Assembly (NCBI GenBank): GCA_002897115.2
Contig: BCIH01000001.1
Coordinates: 1,001,508 to 1,065,507 of the forward strand
Length of the DNA: 64,000 nt
DNA from: Prototheca cutis
Lineage: Eukaryota > Chlorophyta > Trebouxiophyceae > Chlorellales > Chlorellaceae
Direction of reading: 5' to 3'
Below the pieces are notes generated by a model. That model made no database searches and was not told the origin of the DNA. It saw only the letters and a program-made list of their open reading frames with translations. A program made the position numbers and the translations under genes. Shown piece after piece: positions 20,352 through 31,843 of this stretch; positions within the stretch are counted from its first letter, which is position 1; every line of letters begins with the position of its first letter.

Positions 20352-20776
20352 CCGGAGAAGTGCCTGCCGTCGATCTCGTGCATCGGAGGCGTCACTGTCA
20401 CAGGACTGTGGCACTCAGCCGGTGAGCATCATGCCACTGCCGTTGAGCATCATGCCACTGCCGTTGAGCTCCCTCTGCGCCATCTCTGCCGGCCGCGACG
20501 ATTGATGGCTGGCATCATCCCATGCATCATTCTGTTGCTGGTGTTCTTGGAGGATTGGGCGTCCGCGACCGGGCGCCTCCTCCCTGTCCCTCTGTGCAAT
20601 GACGTTCTCCCCTTTTTCTTCAACCAGAGCTCCTGTTTGGCCGGGGTGCCATTGAGCAGCGTGGCACAGACTGCCAGTGCCAGCTGTTCCTGGAGATCGA
20701 TGCCCGCCTTGGGAAAGATGCACATACCCCAAACACCTTTTGCCCCTCACGAGAAGACGCCTGCCAAACATCTTGA
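20352..20776 (+). CDS. Unidentified two-exon fragment (3' part of a gene?)
   Basis: Two exons fit splice rules and phase: 20352-20421, after a CGCCGCAG acceptor and before a strong CG|GTGAGC donor, and 20628-20776, after TTCAACCAG. Joined they read ...CLPSISCIGGVTVTGLWHSA then ELLFGRGAIEQRGTDCQCQL and FLEIDARLGKDAH, ending at TGA 20776. The 5' part is not resolved and I do not recognise the family. The second half has the look of conserved protein rather than random ORF. A 9-12-base sequence (GAGCATCATGCCACTGCCGTT) is repeated in tandem at 20424-20466 in the intron. Confidence 0.3.
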
Positions 20777-21406
20777 TGTCCAGCATGGTGATTGCTGGAC
20801 AAAGGACGGGACAATGCCCAGTCATTGCGAGAAGCATAATCCATGTGAGCATGACTGAGAAAAATCTGTATGCACCTTGGGGCTTGCTGGTGCTGCTACC
20901 CCTTGACCAGTGCCACTGCCACTGCCCGGAAAAAGCAGTGTGTAACACAGCGGCATCGGGATCGTTGAGGTTGCCCGTATGCTTACAACGGCAGCTGCTG
21001 GGGGTGGAGTGATATTACGTTTGGAACGGCAACAACACAGCGCCCGGAATGATGAATCACGTTGGCGCCGGCCTCCGGTGCCGCGGTAGACACGGTTCGC
21101 CGGTCTGCCGGGGTCAAAAAAATGCATGGGCATGGTACTCGGCAAGGAACATGTACAAGATCAATCAAGTACAGTTGCGGGGTTTGATGATGCAAACCAC
21201 AACATCACAGCGGCAGGAGGGCGATGTCTGAGCTCAGCATCGCCTGGTAAGAGCTGGCTCCTAGGGTTTTGCATGCTGTTGACCAGTAGCTGGGGGCTGC
21301 GGAGGAGGGGGGCTCCCTAGATGGCCGTTAAGCAGGCCACCCCCTGCACACACACAACCGACCAGCGAAGCCTTCGGCATAGTGGCCATCGACAGCATCG
21401 TCATCA
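20777..21406. other. Intergenic / 3' region of CCX
   Basis: About 630 bases with only short ORFs. It should contain the 3' UTR of the minus-strand CCX gene. Nothing else is seen. Confidence 0.4.
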
Positions 21407-24400
21407 TCACGAGGCGACACCGCCGTGGGTGGCAACGACGAGGACGACGGCGATGGTGATGTAGAGGGCATACCAGANCATGAGCCCCGTGCCCACCGGT
21501 CGCGGCAGGTGGTGCCTGCAGGCGACGGCAATGGCGACAAGCGCTGCCCCCGAGGCGACGGCGGCCCCCAGGCCGATGGCAGCGATGGCCGGCAGGTGCA
21601 TGGGCACGCCCCCCGCGTTGCGCCGGAGGGCCAGCGCCAGCCCCGAGCCCAGACCGACCAGCAGGTTGAACAGCGGGCCCGCAAAGCAGGCGGTCATGGC
21701 CATGGACGTGCCGCGTTGACCCCGGCGTGCCAGGCTGGCATTCGTAATGAGATCGGCGGCGGAGTTGCCCCAGGCCAGCACTGTGACACCTAGCACGACA
21801 GAATCGATGTGAGCCAGCAGGCCGAAAAACTGCAAAAGGCCGACCAGTTCGCTGGCCGCGGCATTGATCCACAGCGCGGCGACGGCAAACCCCACCAGCG
21901 CGACCAGCAGCGCCCCAACGGGGTACCCCGTGCCCAGCGCCCAACTGGCCGGAGCAGGCAGACCCAGCCGTGGGTGCGTCGCCACCAAAGCCGCCACGCC
22001 GAGCCCCGCGCCCGTGCTGGCCGCGGCAATGGCGGCCTGTGCAGAAAACAACCGCAGTGCCACCACGGGGCCCAGCGGACACAGCGTGGCACTGACTATG
22101 AACCAAGTGCGGCGATAAGCGTCACGCTCCGCCACCGGCACCGTCGCCCTTAGGACGAGCACAAAAGGGAGCTCGCACGCCCACATGCACCGCTTGATCG
22201 CGGGCCACAACATCATTGTCGCGAATTGTGTCACCACGGCCGCCGTGGGATGTAGCTGGGCGGGGACCCAGGCGGGGATGGCCTTTCCTGTACTGGCCAA
22301 TGCTGTCCCTGGCTCTGCAGAAGGCTCATGCCCTTGTCCACTGGCATCCTCGTGATGGTGATGATGTATGTGCGGACTGTGACGTGCAAGGACATCCGCT
22401 GTGGTGGCCGTCGCACCTTCGGCGCCAGTCGCCATCCCGGCAACCCCAGGCCCCAAGGGCGAGGGCTTGCCCGGAAACTCGGAATGGCGTTCCTGACCGG
22501 CGGCTTGCCCGGGCCGTGGCGGCAGGGCATCTTCGGACCTCCCGCCAGACGTGCTGGAGGACAGGCCACTTGCCAGCGGCAGCGGCGACGATTTCGCCCG
22601 GCTCGCAGCAAAGCCCTGCGATGGCCTGACGTCCGCGGCATTCTGTGCCGCCCAGTGCCGATGGTAGTGGCCGGGCGTTGCGGCACCCAGCGCCGCCGAA
22701 GAAGCGGGATAAAGGCCCGATGCAGCACGATCGACATCCGGCGCGTGCCCCCCAAAGTGAAACTCGTACAGCTCCACTTCGGAAGACGCATCGCTCAATT
22801 GGCTCACCCGCTCTGCATCTTCGTCATCAGAGCCGTTCTCCTCATCGCTCGCGCTCGCGCCGCTCGCAGAACTTCTGCCTTCCCTATGGTCGGCAACAAT
22901 GGGCCCTGTACCAGTTACTGCACCGGGGTCAGCGCCGCCAAGGGGCCTGCGTATTGGTGACCGGGACCTCAAGTCCTGCTCCCGCCCGCTTTCCAAATCC
23001 AGGGCAACACCCCCTCGGAGCAGGTGCAGCTGGCCTTCTGTGCGGTCACCCTGCTCATTATCGTCGTCGACGGTCCTGCCTTGAGGCACGGCCCACGTGT
23101 GGTGCCGGGCGTAAGATTTGGACTGCGCGACTTCTGCCAGCGCCCGCCGGCGGTACTCCAGCGCCGACATTTCCAGCACATCGCGGTACCGCCCCCGGAC
23201 GTTAAACGCCGCGCGCGGCGGGCTCGTGCGCTGCAGCTTCTTGTCAGCTTCTCCCCGGGCTGCCCGGGGAACCGGCCGCTCGATGGCGGACCGCATCATT
23301 TCCAGTGACACACCCTCTGAGGCGGAACGAGAAGAGAGCGGCACCGGTGCATTGAACCGAGGGCCACTGGCCGCAGGACCACCGAACGGGGTGGGTGTGG
23401 GGAGGCCCTCGGCGACGGGCGTTTCTGGGCCGCTTCCGTGCGAGGGCGGTGGTGTGTACAGCAGTGTCGCTTCCAGTCCAGCGCTGGGCTGCTCTCGTTC
23501 GACAGCCACCGCCGCCGCCACCTCGCGCCACTTGCCCCGCAGCAGCTGAGACCTGCGGGGCGAGGGGCCGGGAGGTAGGACGCCATCGGCTGCATGCTTT
23601 GAGGCTGCAAGCTCACCCCCAGTCGGCGTGGTACTGGGCTTTCCCAAAGGCGGCTGTTGCACAGCCAGTTGTGGGAAGGTGCCTGTCACTGCGGGCAATG
23701 CACCGTCAACAATCACAGGCAACTCATCGCCGCCACGGTTCTCGCAAGGCGTGCCACCCTCGACGGTTTGCGCCTTGGCAGCACCGGGGAGGGCCCACGC
23801 CACCACTCGGCGGCCTGATCGTGACACGTACACGATTGCTGGGCGGAGGTAGTCGTGGATGGGGATGCCCATGCTCCTGCTGATGTCAGCGACGGCCACC
23901 ACCAGTACGTACGCGGCGTAGAGGAGCAGCAGCGCGACCACGGCACCCGCACCCGCGCTGCCACGCGCCGACACGATCGCCACGAGCACCAGCGCGCCGC
24001 AGAAGAAGCAAACGTCGCGGATCTGTGCGGCACGGGCCGACACGCCGTGGCACAGCCGGATGATACGCCCCGCCACCACGCACGTCACAAACATGCTTGC
24101 GCCAGTCAGCGCGCCCAGNGCCAGCCTGAAATGTGAGATTTTAATACAGCGTTGTCATTGTTATTGTTATTGTGGTGAAATTTTGTATGGAAAAGCCACC
24201 CACCCTCGTTGGGCAAGCAAGCAAGCAAGCAAGCAACAGCCATAGCGCACGGGACGTTGCCGGACTGAACGGCGGCGATGCAAGAGGACAGGTCTGGTGC
24301 ACCGTTGCCGAGGGCCAGCAGCGTGACCCCGGCGAGGCGGGGGGGCAGGCCGAGGTCCTGACTAATCTGGGACAGGATGACGGAGAAGAACTCGTCCGCT

Positions 24401-24578
24401 GCCAGAGCCATCACCCGGAACAGCACGATCAAGAGCAGAACCGTTGCGATCTGCCAAGATCATTGTTGTTTGTTGCTGTTATCGTTGGAGTAGGTTGGTG
24501 AGTGACTGAAATGGCTGGGCCATCAGCCACGGCGTCAACGCGTGCAGTTCAACATTCTTGCCCATGACAAGCCTGATT

Positions 24579-24631
<53 letters not shown>

Positions 24632-25044
24632 ACACAAGCGCACCACCAGGAAGGGCACCCAGAGCGTGCCGGCCACGTGGCAGTAGTAGACCACGATATA
24701 GTTGACCAGGGAGTCGGCATCACAGTGCTCCCTGGCAAAGGCACACCTGTCCTCCCCATCTGGAAGACTCCTGACCTGGTCACACACCTGCTCCTCCTGC
24801 GCGAGAAGAGGGAGGCTCCGGCGCGGGGAGTGCCGACGTGAGGTGGTATGCCCTATCGAGTGTGCCCGGCGTGTGCGGTACAAAGCCCCAGCCACACCCG
24901 TCCACCACCCACGATGATCCGGCCTACCGTTGGCNCAGCGAGCACTGCGGGGAGAAACAGGGTGATTACAATGATCGCCACAAGCGGCCATGGCCGGCGG
25001 GGAGCTCCCACGGGCATAAGGCCCCCGGGAGCCTCACGCGGCAC
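21407..25044 (-). CDS. CCX: Cation/calcium exchanger (CCX; NCKX6/NCLX-type Na+/Ca2+ exchanger)
   Basis: K+-independent cation/Ca2+ antiporter of endomembranes or mitochondria. Four exons in phase: 24928-25044, 24644-24796, 24251-24450, 21407-24125, giving 1,062 residues. A signal-peptide-like start (WPLVAIIVITLFLPAVLA) is followed by the cysteine-containing lumenal segment CDQVRSLPDGEDRCAFAREH and first helices. The alpha-1 repeat is LAGVTLLALGNGAPDLSSC and the alpha-2 repeat GVTVLAWGNSAADLITNASL, then ACFAGPLFNLLVGLGSG; these GNGAPD and GNSxxDL signatures define the family. Between them lies a cytoplasmic loop of nearly 500 residues, low complexity (serine, glycine, histidine-rich HIHHHHHE), far longer than the usual 100-200. 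N bases at 21478, 24119 and 24936 affect single codons. Shares a 394-bp divergent promoter with ADSS. Confidence 0.92.
24209..24237. repeat. (GCAA)n tetranucleotide repeat
   Basis: Six tandem GCAA units within CCX intron 3, close to the 5' splice site. Confidence 0.8.
24581..24627. repeat. (CA)n microsatellite in CCX intron 2
   Basis: About 47 bases of CA, (TG)n on the coding strand, 17 bases after the exon 2 donor. Its placement mirrors the RIC1 intron repeat. Confidence 0.95.
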
Positions 25045-25438
25045 GGCCCAGGCAGGCGGTGTCGCACGGAAGCTGCTGCCTGATCACACAGCTTCGGGCT
25101 GTGCACGCCATCACTGGATTATTGGGTAGACATGAAATGTATTTGCACTATGCTTGGTGCACAAACGCCGTGCGCTTTGTCCCTGTCGAGGCACATCATG
25201 GCTGGGCCGGGGAACCGGGGGCCGCTGGCAGGCCAGTCGACATGCAGAGATGCAGTGCCATGCATGCTGAGACCAACCACACACGTTGTGCACGGTGGGT
25301 GCACACAGGCACTGCGCTCGCCGTGGCCAAGACCCAAACTGCGCACCGATGCTCCAAAGAATTCAATCGTTATTCTAAACCCTTCGGGGTACGCCTCACC
25401 CTCCTCTACGTAACGCTCTCCACCTGGCCCGCTGGGCG
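25045..25438. promoter_or_regulatory. Divergent promoter region CCX / ADSS
   Basis: 394 bases between two opposing start codons; no TATA box recognised and no other gene supported. Confidence 0.5.
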
Positions 25439-27819
25439 ATGGCTTGCCTGTCGGCCACCCCCAGCGCCGGGCTAGCCCTGCGGGGTCACACCCGCCCCAC
25501 GGCATGCAGCCCGCTCTCACCACAGGTTGCGCTGCGCGGTGCGCTGCGGGCCAGCCCCGTGCGGCTGCAAGCTCGCGCCGCCCCTGGGCGGCGAGGGCCC
25601 CCAACCCGGCCCCTGCAGGTGGCCGCCACAGCAGCCCCCGCTGCCACGGCGCAGAAGACCTTTGACCCCCAAGTCACCGTGGTGCTGGGCATGCAGTGGG
25701 GCGACGAGGGCAAGGGCAAGCTGGTGGACATCTTTGCCCAGACCTCTGATGTCGTGGCACGCGCACAGGTGTGGACATGGCCGTTGTGGGGTGTGGATTT
25801 GGGTTCAGTCGTGCTTCGTGGGTCAGCTGGGGTCCAGCCTCACCTTGTTCACGTCCACCACACTCATCTGCACCACCCCCAACACATCTTGAAGGGTGGT
25901 GCCAATGCGGGCCACACAATCTACGACACGGAGGGCAACAAGTGGAAGCTGCACCTACTGCCTTCGGGTGTCCTCAACCCCAACGCCACCTGTGTCATCG
26001 GCAATGGTGTGGTTGTGCACCTGCCCTCTATGCTGGAGGAGATTCAGGGCATGGCCGCTCGCGGGGTCAACCTGCAGGGCCGCCTGCACCTGTCCTCTCG
26101 TGCGCACATGCTCTTCGACCTCCACAAAGAAATTGACGCCCGCCGCGAGCAGGAGCTGGCAGGTAGGGGATTTCTGCTGAAGAATGTCTTGGGGGCCCAC
26201 CACACAACCAGATTCTTGGGCGATCAAGTGCCCGTGCAGGCCGATGTTGTCTGCAAATGCCCAAATCATTAATCCTCCATACTCTCATGCCATACTCTTG
26301 TGCAAGCCAACAGATCCCCCCTCCCCCAACCACACACAGGTACGGGCAAGGAGATTGGCACTACCCGCCGTGGCATCGGCCCGGCCTACTCCTCCAAGGC
26401 CATCCGGAACGGCATCCGCGTCGGCGACCTCTTCCACTTTGAGTCCTTTGCTGGTGCGATTTTGTCGTGTGAATTTTGCCTGGTGGTGCCACCTGCAGGT
26501 ATCACGCTGCCGTCCACAGCCACCCCCCACCCACATCTACTGGCCCTTCTCCCCACAACTCCACAGAGAAGCTGCGTGCCCTGGCGCTGGATGGTCAACG
26601 GCGGTTCCAGGACTTTGACTACGATGTGGAGGCCGAGATCGAAAGCTACCGCTTGATTGCAGAGCAGATCCGGCCATACGTTCTGGACACGGTGCACGCC
26701 TTGAACGAAGCAGTGGCCGAGGGGCGTAAGGTCCTGGTGGAAGGAGCCAATGCCACCATGCTCGACCTGGACTTTGGGACCTACCCCTTTGTCACGTCCT
26801 CCAACCCATCCATCGGCGGCGTGCTCATCGGTCTGGGCCTGCCGCCCAACAAGCTCGGGGCCATCGTCGGCGTGGTGAGGATTAGTCATAAGATGATGTC
26901 ATGAGGGATTTTTTATGGTTGCAGGGTGGGGATCAACCCCAATGCAAAAGGAAGGTACGCCCCCAACTCCACCCTCACTCACCCACCCATGAAAATGCCC
27001 ACAGGTCAAGGCGTACACGTCGCGCGTGGGTGCGGGGCCCTTCCCCACCGAGCTGCACGGCGATTTTGCCGAGAACCTGCGCGTCGTCGGTGCAGAGTAT
27101 GGCACNACCACCGGCCGGCCCCGCCGTGTCGGCTGGCTCGACCTGGTCGCCGTCAAGTGAGTGCCACTTGAGGTTGGGGGTGGAATGGGGTTATTGACGC
27201 CTTGAACGAGTTTCACGGGATCCGCCCTCACAGCCATGGCCATCGGCCAGCTGATGCAAGCAAACTCACCTTGTCATCACTTCAGGTACGCGGCGCGGAT
27301 CAACGGTCTGACGCACATCAATCTCACCAAGCTTGATGTTTTGGACGGGCTGGACGAGGTCAAGGTGGGTGTGGGCTACCGGACCCCGGCGGGGGCCCTG
27401 GACACATTCCCCGCTGACCTGGCGTCCCTGGAGCAGGCGGAGGTCGTGTACGAGACCTTCCCTGGCTGGAAGCAGGACATCTCCAAGATCCGCAGCTGGG
27501 ATGACATGCCTGAAAACGCCAAGAAGTGCGTGTGTGTTTGGGGAGCTGGGTCCATTTAGGGAGGCTTCTACACTGGAGAGAGGGGGAATTTCCGCCTGCG
27601 TGCTGGTGCGAGCTCTCTGGCAGCATCATTGCAATCACAGATGGCAATCCGCTGTCCCCCAAACTCACCCCCACTCCCCACCCGCCAAAAATCCCCCACA
27701 GGTACGTCCGCTTCATCGAGTCACAGGTGGGCGTGCACGTCAAATGGATTGGCGTGGGTCCCGGTCGCGAGGCCGTGGTGGAGAAGCCCTTGGAGGTTCC
27801 CGCCGGTGCCCGGGTCTGA
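25439..27819 (+). CDS. ADSS: Adenylosuccinate synthetase, plastid-targeted
   Basis: Makes adenylosuccinate from IMP, aspartate and GTP, the first step to AMP. Seven exons join in phase: 25439-25768, 25895-26162, 26340-26453, 26567-26874, 27005-27156, 27286-27525, 27702-27819; 509 residues. Residues 1-75 are rich in Ala, Arg and Ser with few acids, a chloroplast transit peptide. The catalytic core opens with [19 protein letters not shown], the GDEGKGK P-loop, then [20 protein letters not shown] with the catalytic histidine, [45 protein letters not shown] and [16 protein letters not shown]. The end, [13 protein letters not shown], is typical. The N at 27106 falls in a Thr/Ser codon. TGTAA occurs 120 bases past the stop. 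PurKE of the same pathway lies 33 kb away. Confidence 0.97.
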
Positions 27820-27938
27820 AGCGGTCGTTGGACAGCCTTCACTCACGAGTGTCCGAGGTGATGGTGCCTCCCCTGCAACATGCCACACATTCTTTTCCCC
27901 TTGCCACTCTGAGAGAGCATGCTCCCGTGTACTATCCT

Positions 27939-27943
27939 GTAAA
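27939..27943 (+). terminator. TGTAA poly(A) signal of ADSS (candidate)
   Basis: TGTAA 120 bases after the ADSS stop codon in the short convergent gap to the torsin-like gene. Confidence 0.5.
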
Positions 27944-27999
27944 AAGGGCCGTGCCCTGTGAGTTTCTGTGCTAGGACTGGTCACAAAAAAAGAGGTCGG

Positions 28000-28906
28000 T
28001 CAGGCGCAGGCGATGACGGGCGGCGCACCGCGTGGGCGCTCGACCCGTAGCGTGCACAGCGGCAGCTGCCCCTCGGGCCGGCCCGGCCGCGGTTGCTGGC
28101 GCTGGGCCCACTGGCGTACGGGCCTTGACACAGTCTTGGTGAGCGTGATGCCCACTTCCTTGGCGCCCTCGATTGGGTAATCCCCGTCAAACTCCACCAG
28201 GCTGGTCAGGTGGTCGATCAGCCGGTTGTCCCAGGCCAGACGGCCCAGTCCCGCCTGTACCAGCGCCTCACCCCGGCCACGCAGCCGCAGGTCAAACAGT
28301 TCGCGGATGTGTTGTCGTTCCAGGGGGAAGAAAGGGAGGAAAATATCGATCAAGCCAACCTGCAACGATTTTTTGATACTGGTAATGTAGACGGTCACCA
28401 AGCTTTTATTCGAGGGCAGAGACATGGGCAGGCAGGCACTTCCGGCTCACTGCTCCCCCAAACATAAACACAAAGAGGCATAGAACCCTAATAAACACAG
28501 CATAAAGCGCTTGCTATTTTGATGGTGTCGGTGCGGTCTTCGCAGGCCTGACGTTCCCACCGCTCAAAGATGAGGTCCTTGAGCGCCAGCTGGGCCTGCT
28601 CTGGGGTCACGACGGCCCTGCCCACGCTCTTCAGCAGGCCGTGCAGTTGCAGGTACCCCAGGTTCGACTCCAGGATCACCACCGCACGGTTCAACGTCGC
28701 GTTGCCTACGGCCCCGTTCTCCAGCAGCTGGCGGAAAAAGCCGCGCATGGGACAGTCCAGCTTGTCATACTCCTCCACGACAATCAGCGCCTCGGGCGTC
28801 CGACGGATGTGATCCAACAGCCCGGTTCTGAGCACTGCCTGCTGCTGAGACCGCTCCTCCGCAACATAGTCCATGCCGTACAACACCTTTTTTGCGTGGT
28901 ATGGTT

Positions 28907-28961
<55 letters not shown>

Positions 28962-29579
28962 GCATGCGGTTCAAGAGGGTAGCTTTTGGGTGGCGGCACG
29001 AAAAACCTAGTAGGTGGACTCAGCTTGGCATTCAGACTTTCAGCACATCTCAGGCAACAATGCAGCAGCCCCAAAATACATGCAAGACATTACCACGAGC
29101 CATTATTCACCCACCCGGTATCCGGCGCAGTCGTGTCCTGGGCATCGTGCCGCCTTTTCTGGGTGCTCGTTGTAAAGGGCTCGGGCCGCCAGCAGGTGGA
29201 ACAGGGATTTCCCCACCCCCGGGGGCCCGTGGGCCGACAGGATCAGGGGTTTGGTGGGGTTGGGGTCCGCCAGATGATCGCAGATGGCATCAGTGGCGAG
29301 GCGAAGGGCCATGTCCTGGCCAACCAGGAGGGACCCTGCATAGGCCTCCAGTCGGGTGCAGGCCCCCGGCGCGAAGCTCACATTACCTGCGCGCCGTACC
29401 GTGCATGAGGTCATGGTCATGGCCATTCCATCCATGACACCGCTTGTGGGCTGATCGGCGGCCGTCAGAGGACATCCGCATTGCATGAGCGCTCCAAAAG
29501 CCCACGCACCTGCCAAGAAGCTCACCACCGCCCCCACTGCGGCCACCGCCACGGCCCATCCAGCGAATGGCAGCGGCAT
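28000..29579 (-). CDS. Torsin-like AAA+ ATPase
   Basis: Torsins are ER/nuclear-envelope lumenal AAA+ proteins of the Clp/HSP100 branch. Exons 29115-29579, 28497-28886 and 28000-28359 are consistent in phase (404 residues); the donor of exon 2 (GTTTAT) is weak and its exact end is uncertain. The N terminus has a hydrophobic signal or anchor (VAAVGAVVSFLAGAWAFGAL). Then LLVGQDMALRLATDAI, the Walker A HGPPGVGKS, a Walker B in EALIVVEEYDKLD, VVILESNLGYLQLHGL as sensor-like strand, and the family-typical GLIDIFLPFFPLERQHIREL (animal torsins: NLIDYFVPFLPLEYKHL). Unlike animal torsins, the P-loop is canonical GxxGxGKS, not GxTGxGKN. The C-terminal redox-type cysteine pair of TorsinA is not evident. 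Diverges from CPR5. Confidence 0.75.
28921..28959. repeat. Poly-G tract in torsin intron 1
   Basis: 39 consecutive G preceded by TG repeats; on the coding strand it is C39 near the 3' splice site of intron 1. Confidence 0.95.
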
Positions 29580-29863
29580 TCAGCCCACATCAACACATCA
29601 TGGGCACTGAAGGTATAATAAATTACTCAAGACGAACGCATCATGAGATGCTAGGGGCACGCAGGGGCGTCAAGCCTCGCTCGCCCCGAGGGTGAAGGTT
29701 TGATTGATCCTGACGCCACCCCACAACTCTGATCACTTCGGGGTAGAGAGCATGCCAACATGACCCGTGCACCTGAAGGTCAAAAATGTAAAATGCCCAT
29801 TTCTTCTCATCAGAAGATCATGAAATATCTCTTAGGAGTACAGTGACATGAGGCGCGGGAGGT
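29580..29863. promoter_or_regulatory. Divergent promoter region torsin / CPR5
   Basis: 284 bases between opposing ATGs, less GC-rich than the coding flanks; must contain both promoters. Confidence 0.5.
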
Positions 29864-31843
29864 ATGCGTCGTGTGACGGCGCTGCCGCGATGCGCGCTCG
29901 GCTGCCTGCTGCTCCTGCTTGTGGGGCAGGCGAGTGGCCAGCCTGCGCGCTCTGGCCGCCGCGGATGGGAAGCCCCACCGCTTGATATTGACGACTCACC
30001 CGACATCAAATCTTCGGAGCCTTCCCAGGGACCCGTTGTTCTTGTCAAGGAGCCAGAGCATGCCTGCAGGCACGGTGACCAAGTGCAGGGCGCTCCCCAG
30101 CTGCGGCCTCTGGACGACCTGCTGCCCCCCCCCCGTCAGCATGCAGCGTCTGGAAGCTCCCCATGGCTTTGGGGAATGCTGGGATTCCTGGTGGGAATGA
30201 CCTTCGGGCTGGGTCTAGGCGCGGGAGTGTTCCAACTGCCGATCCCGGCGGCGCTCCAGGAGGCAATGAGCCCTCTGCTGCCCCAAGAGCCTCCGCCGCT
30301 GCCCATGGGACCCAAGGATGTCACGCATGTTATGGACAAGCAATGTCTTGCACAAAGAGCGACAGATCCTGCCGTCGCGAGCACGGCTGATGGGCGGGAA
30401 AGAGCGGCGCAAGTCCAAGTGGCTCCAAGCTGCCTGTCGGCGGCTGTCCGTGAGAACGACAACGACACAGCAGTGAGCCAAGCTGCCGAAGCTGCTCAGA
30501 GCCTGGCTACTGAAATGATAAAAGGAGATGGGAAACACGAGTTGGATGAGGTTGGCCTCTGCCAACCATCTGCAGATGAGGTTGAGGAAGCGGCGGACCC
30601 CGAGCCTGTCAACGGCGCCAGTGCTGTCTCTATCCAGGCAACGGAATTCAATCGCCGGGCATCGCCGCTGCACGTCTTTCATGGCAACCCGCCCGAGGGC
30701 GAAACGCAAGTCAGCTCGGAGGTCGGTCCCACAGAGTCCTGGATGATCGCTCATGCCGAGGCGGAGGAGCTCCGGGCGGCGGCGGGCATGGTGGAGGGCA
30801 TGGCGCGGTCCCTGGGCCTCCGCGTGCGGGACCTCCCACCCGGGCAGCAGCTGGTGCTGATGCAGAGCGTGCTGACCACGTGGCAGACCCGGGTGGCCCG
30901 TGCCCACAGCACCTCTGTCGTCAGGTGCTGGTGAATGTTTTGTTTGCTTGGCTCTCCTGTTTGTGAGTGTGGAGATGGATTCCACACAGCCACGGCCGTG
31001 CTTGGCACGAGACTGTCAGGGGAGATTGGTGCGTGCCACCTCGCTGTCCCTCAAGTCCCATCCAATCCATGCAGGCAAGGGGAGGAGGCGAATGCGGTGC
31101 GGCAAGCGGCACTGCAGGTGGCTGCCGCCGAGTCGCGGCGCCGGGCTCTCAAGGACGCTCGGCGCACGTCTGAAGCGGCGCTGGTCGCATTTCGTGCCGC
31201 GGCAGCTGACAGCCTGGCGTTCGGGCTGCTGGCGGCGGGTCTGCTGGGCCTGCGATGGGCTGCGCTGCGCGGTGTTTTTGCCCCGGTGGCGGCGCGGTGC
31301 GGCGTGCCACGCTGGGGTCGGGGACCCTGGCTCTGGGCCGCGTTCCTTTTAGCGCAGCGGATTGCATGCTGGCTGGCCCAGGGCACCAATGTGGCCGTCG
31401 GTCTGGCCACACTGTGTGCGCTGCCATGGGCCATGCACCGCCTACGGCTCTTGGGAGGTGGTGGAGAAAGAGGCGCGTCGTTGACCCGGCACGTTCTGGG
31501 GCTTGGCCTCGGGTGCGGCTGGGTGGGCCGAGCCGCGGTGGGCCGGCTGGGCGGGGCCACGGGCGCCTGGGCACTGGCCTGGGGTGTCTGGGTGGCTGCA
31601 CATCTGGCCCTGCAGGCTGCGGCCGCCGCCACTGCGGCACGCACGCTGCGCAGGGCCGAAGCCGCCTTGAGGGCCGACACGGGTGCGGCGGTGCTGGACC
31701 CTGGGTTGGCGGGGCTCACCGCACTGACCTACGTCCTCCAGGGCCTGGTGCTGCCGACCACCATTGCCTGGGCAACATTTTATTCACTGGACGAGGGACT
31801 GGACTGGCTTGCATCAGTGCTGCGCTCTGCGTTTCCTGCCTGA
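29864..31843 (+). CDS. CPR5: CPR5-like nuclear-envelope membrane protein
   Basis: In Arabidopsis CPR5 is a membrane nucleoporin controlling defence, cell-cycle and ethylene responses. Two exons, 29864-30924 and 31075-31843, join in phase (609 residues). A signal-like start (LGCLLLLLVGQASG) and a glycine-rich hydrophobic segment (MLGFLVGMTFGLGLGAGVF) are followed by an acidic linker, a helical coiled region (AEAEELRAAAGMVEGMARSL; AALQVAAAESRRRALKDARR) and about four C-terminal membrane segments. The segment GLGCGWVGRAAVGRLGGATG aligns with GVACGLAGKLCVDTLGGSG of plant CPR5, and the coiled-coil-plus-C-terminal-helices layout is the same. The N-terminal half is poorly conserved, as in the family. 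The position of the first hydrophobic stretch is unusual for plants. Confidence 0.65.

Noticed and set aside
21261..22106. 281-codon minus-strand ORF overlapping CCX in another frame
   Set aside because: The CCX frame contains the alpha-2 repeat and membrane helices; the other frame is a shadow.
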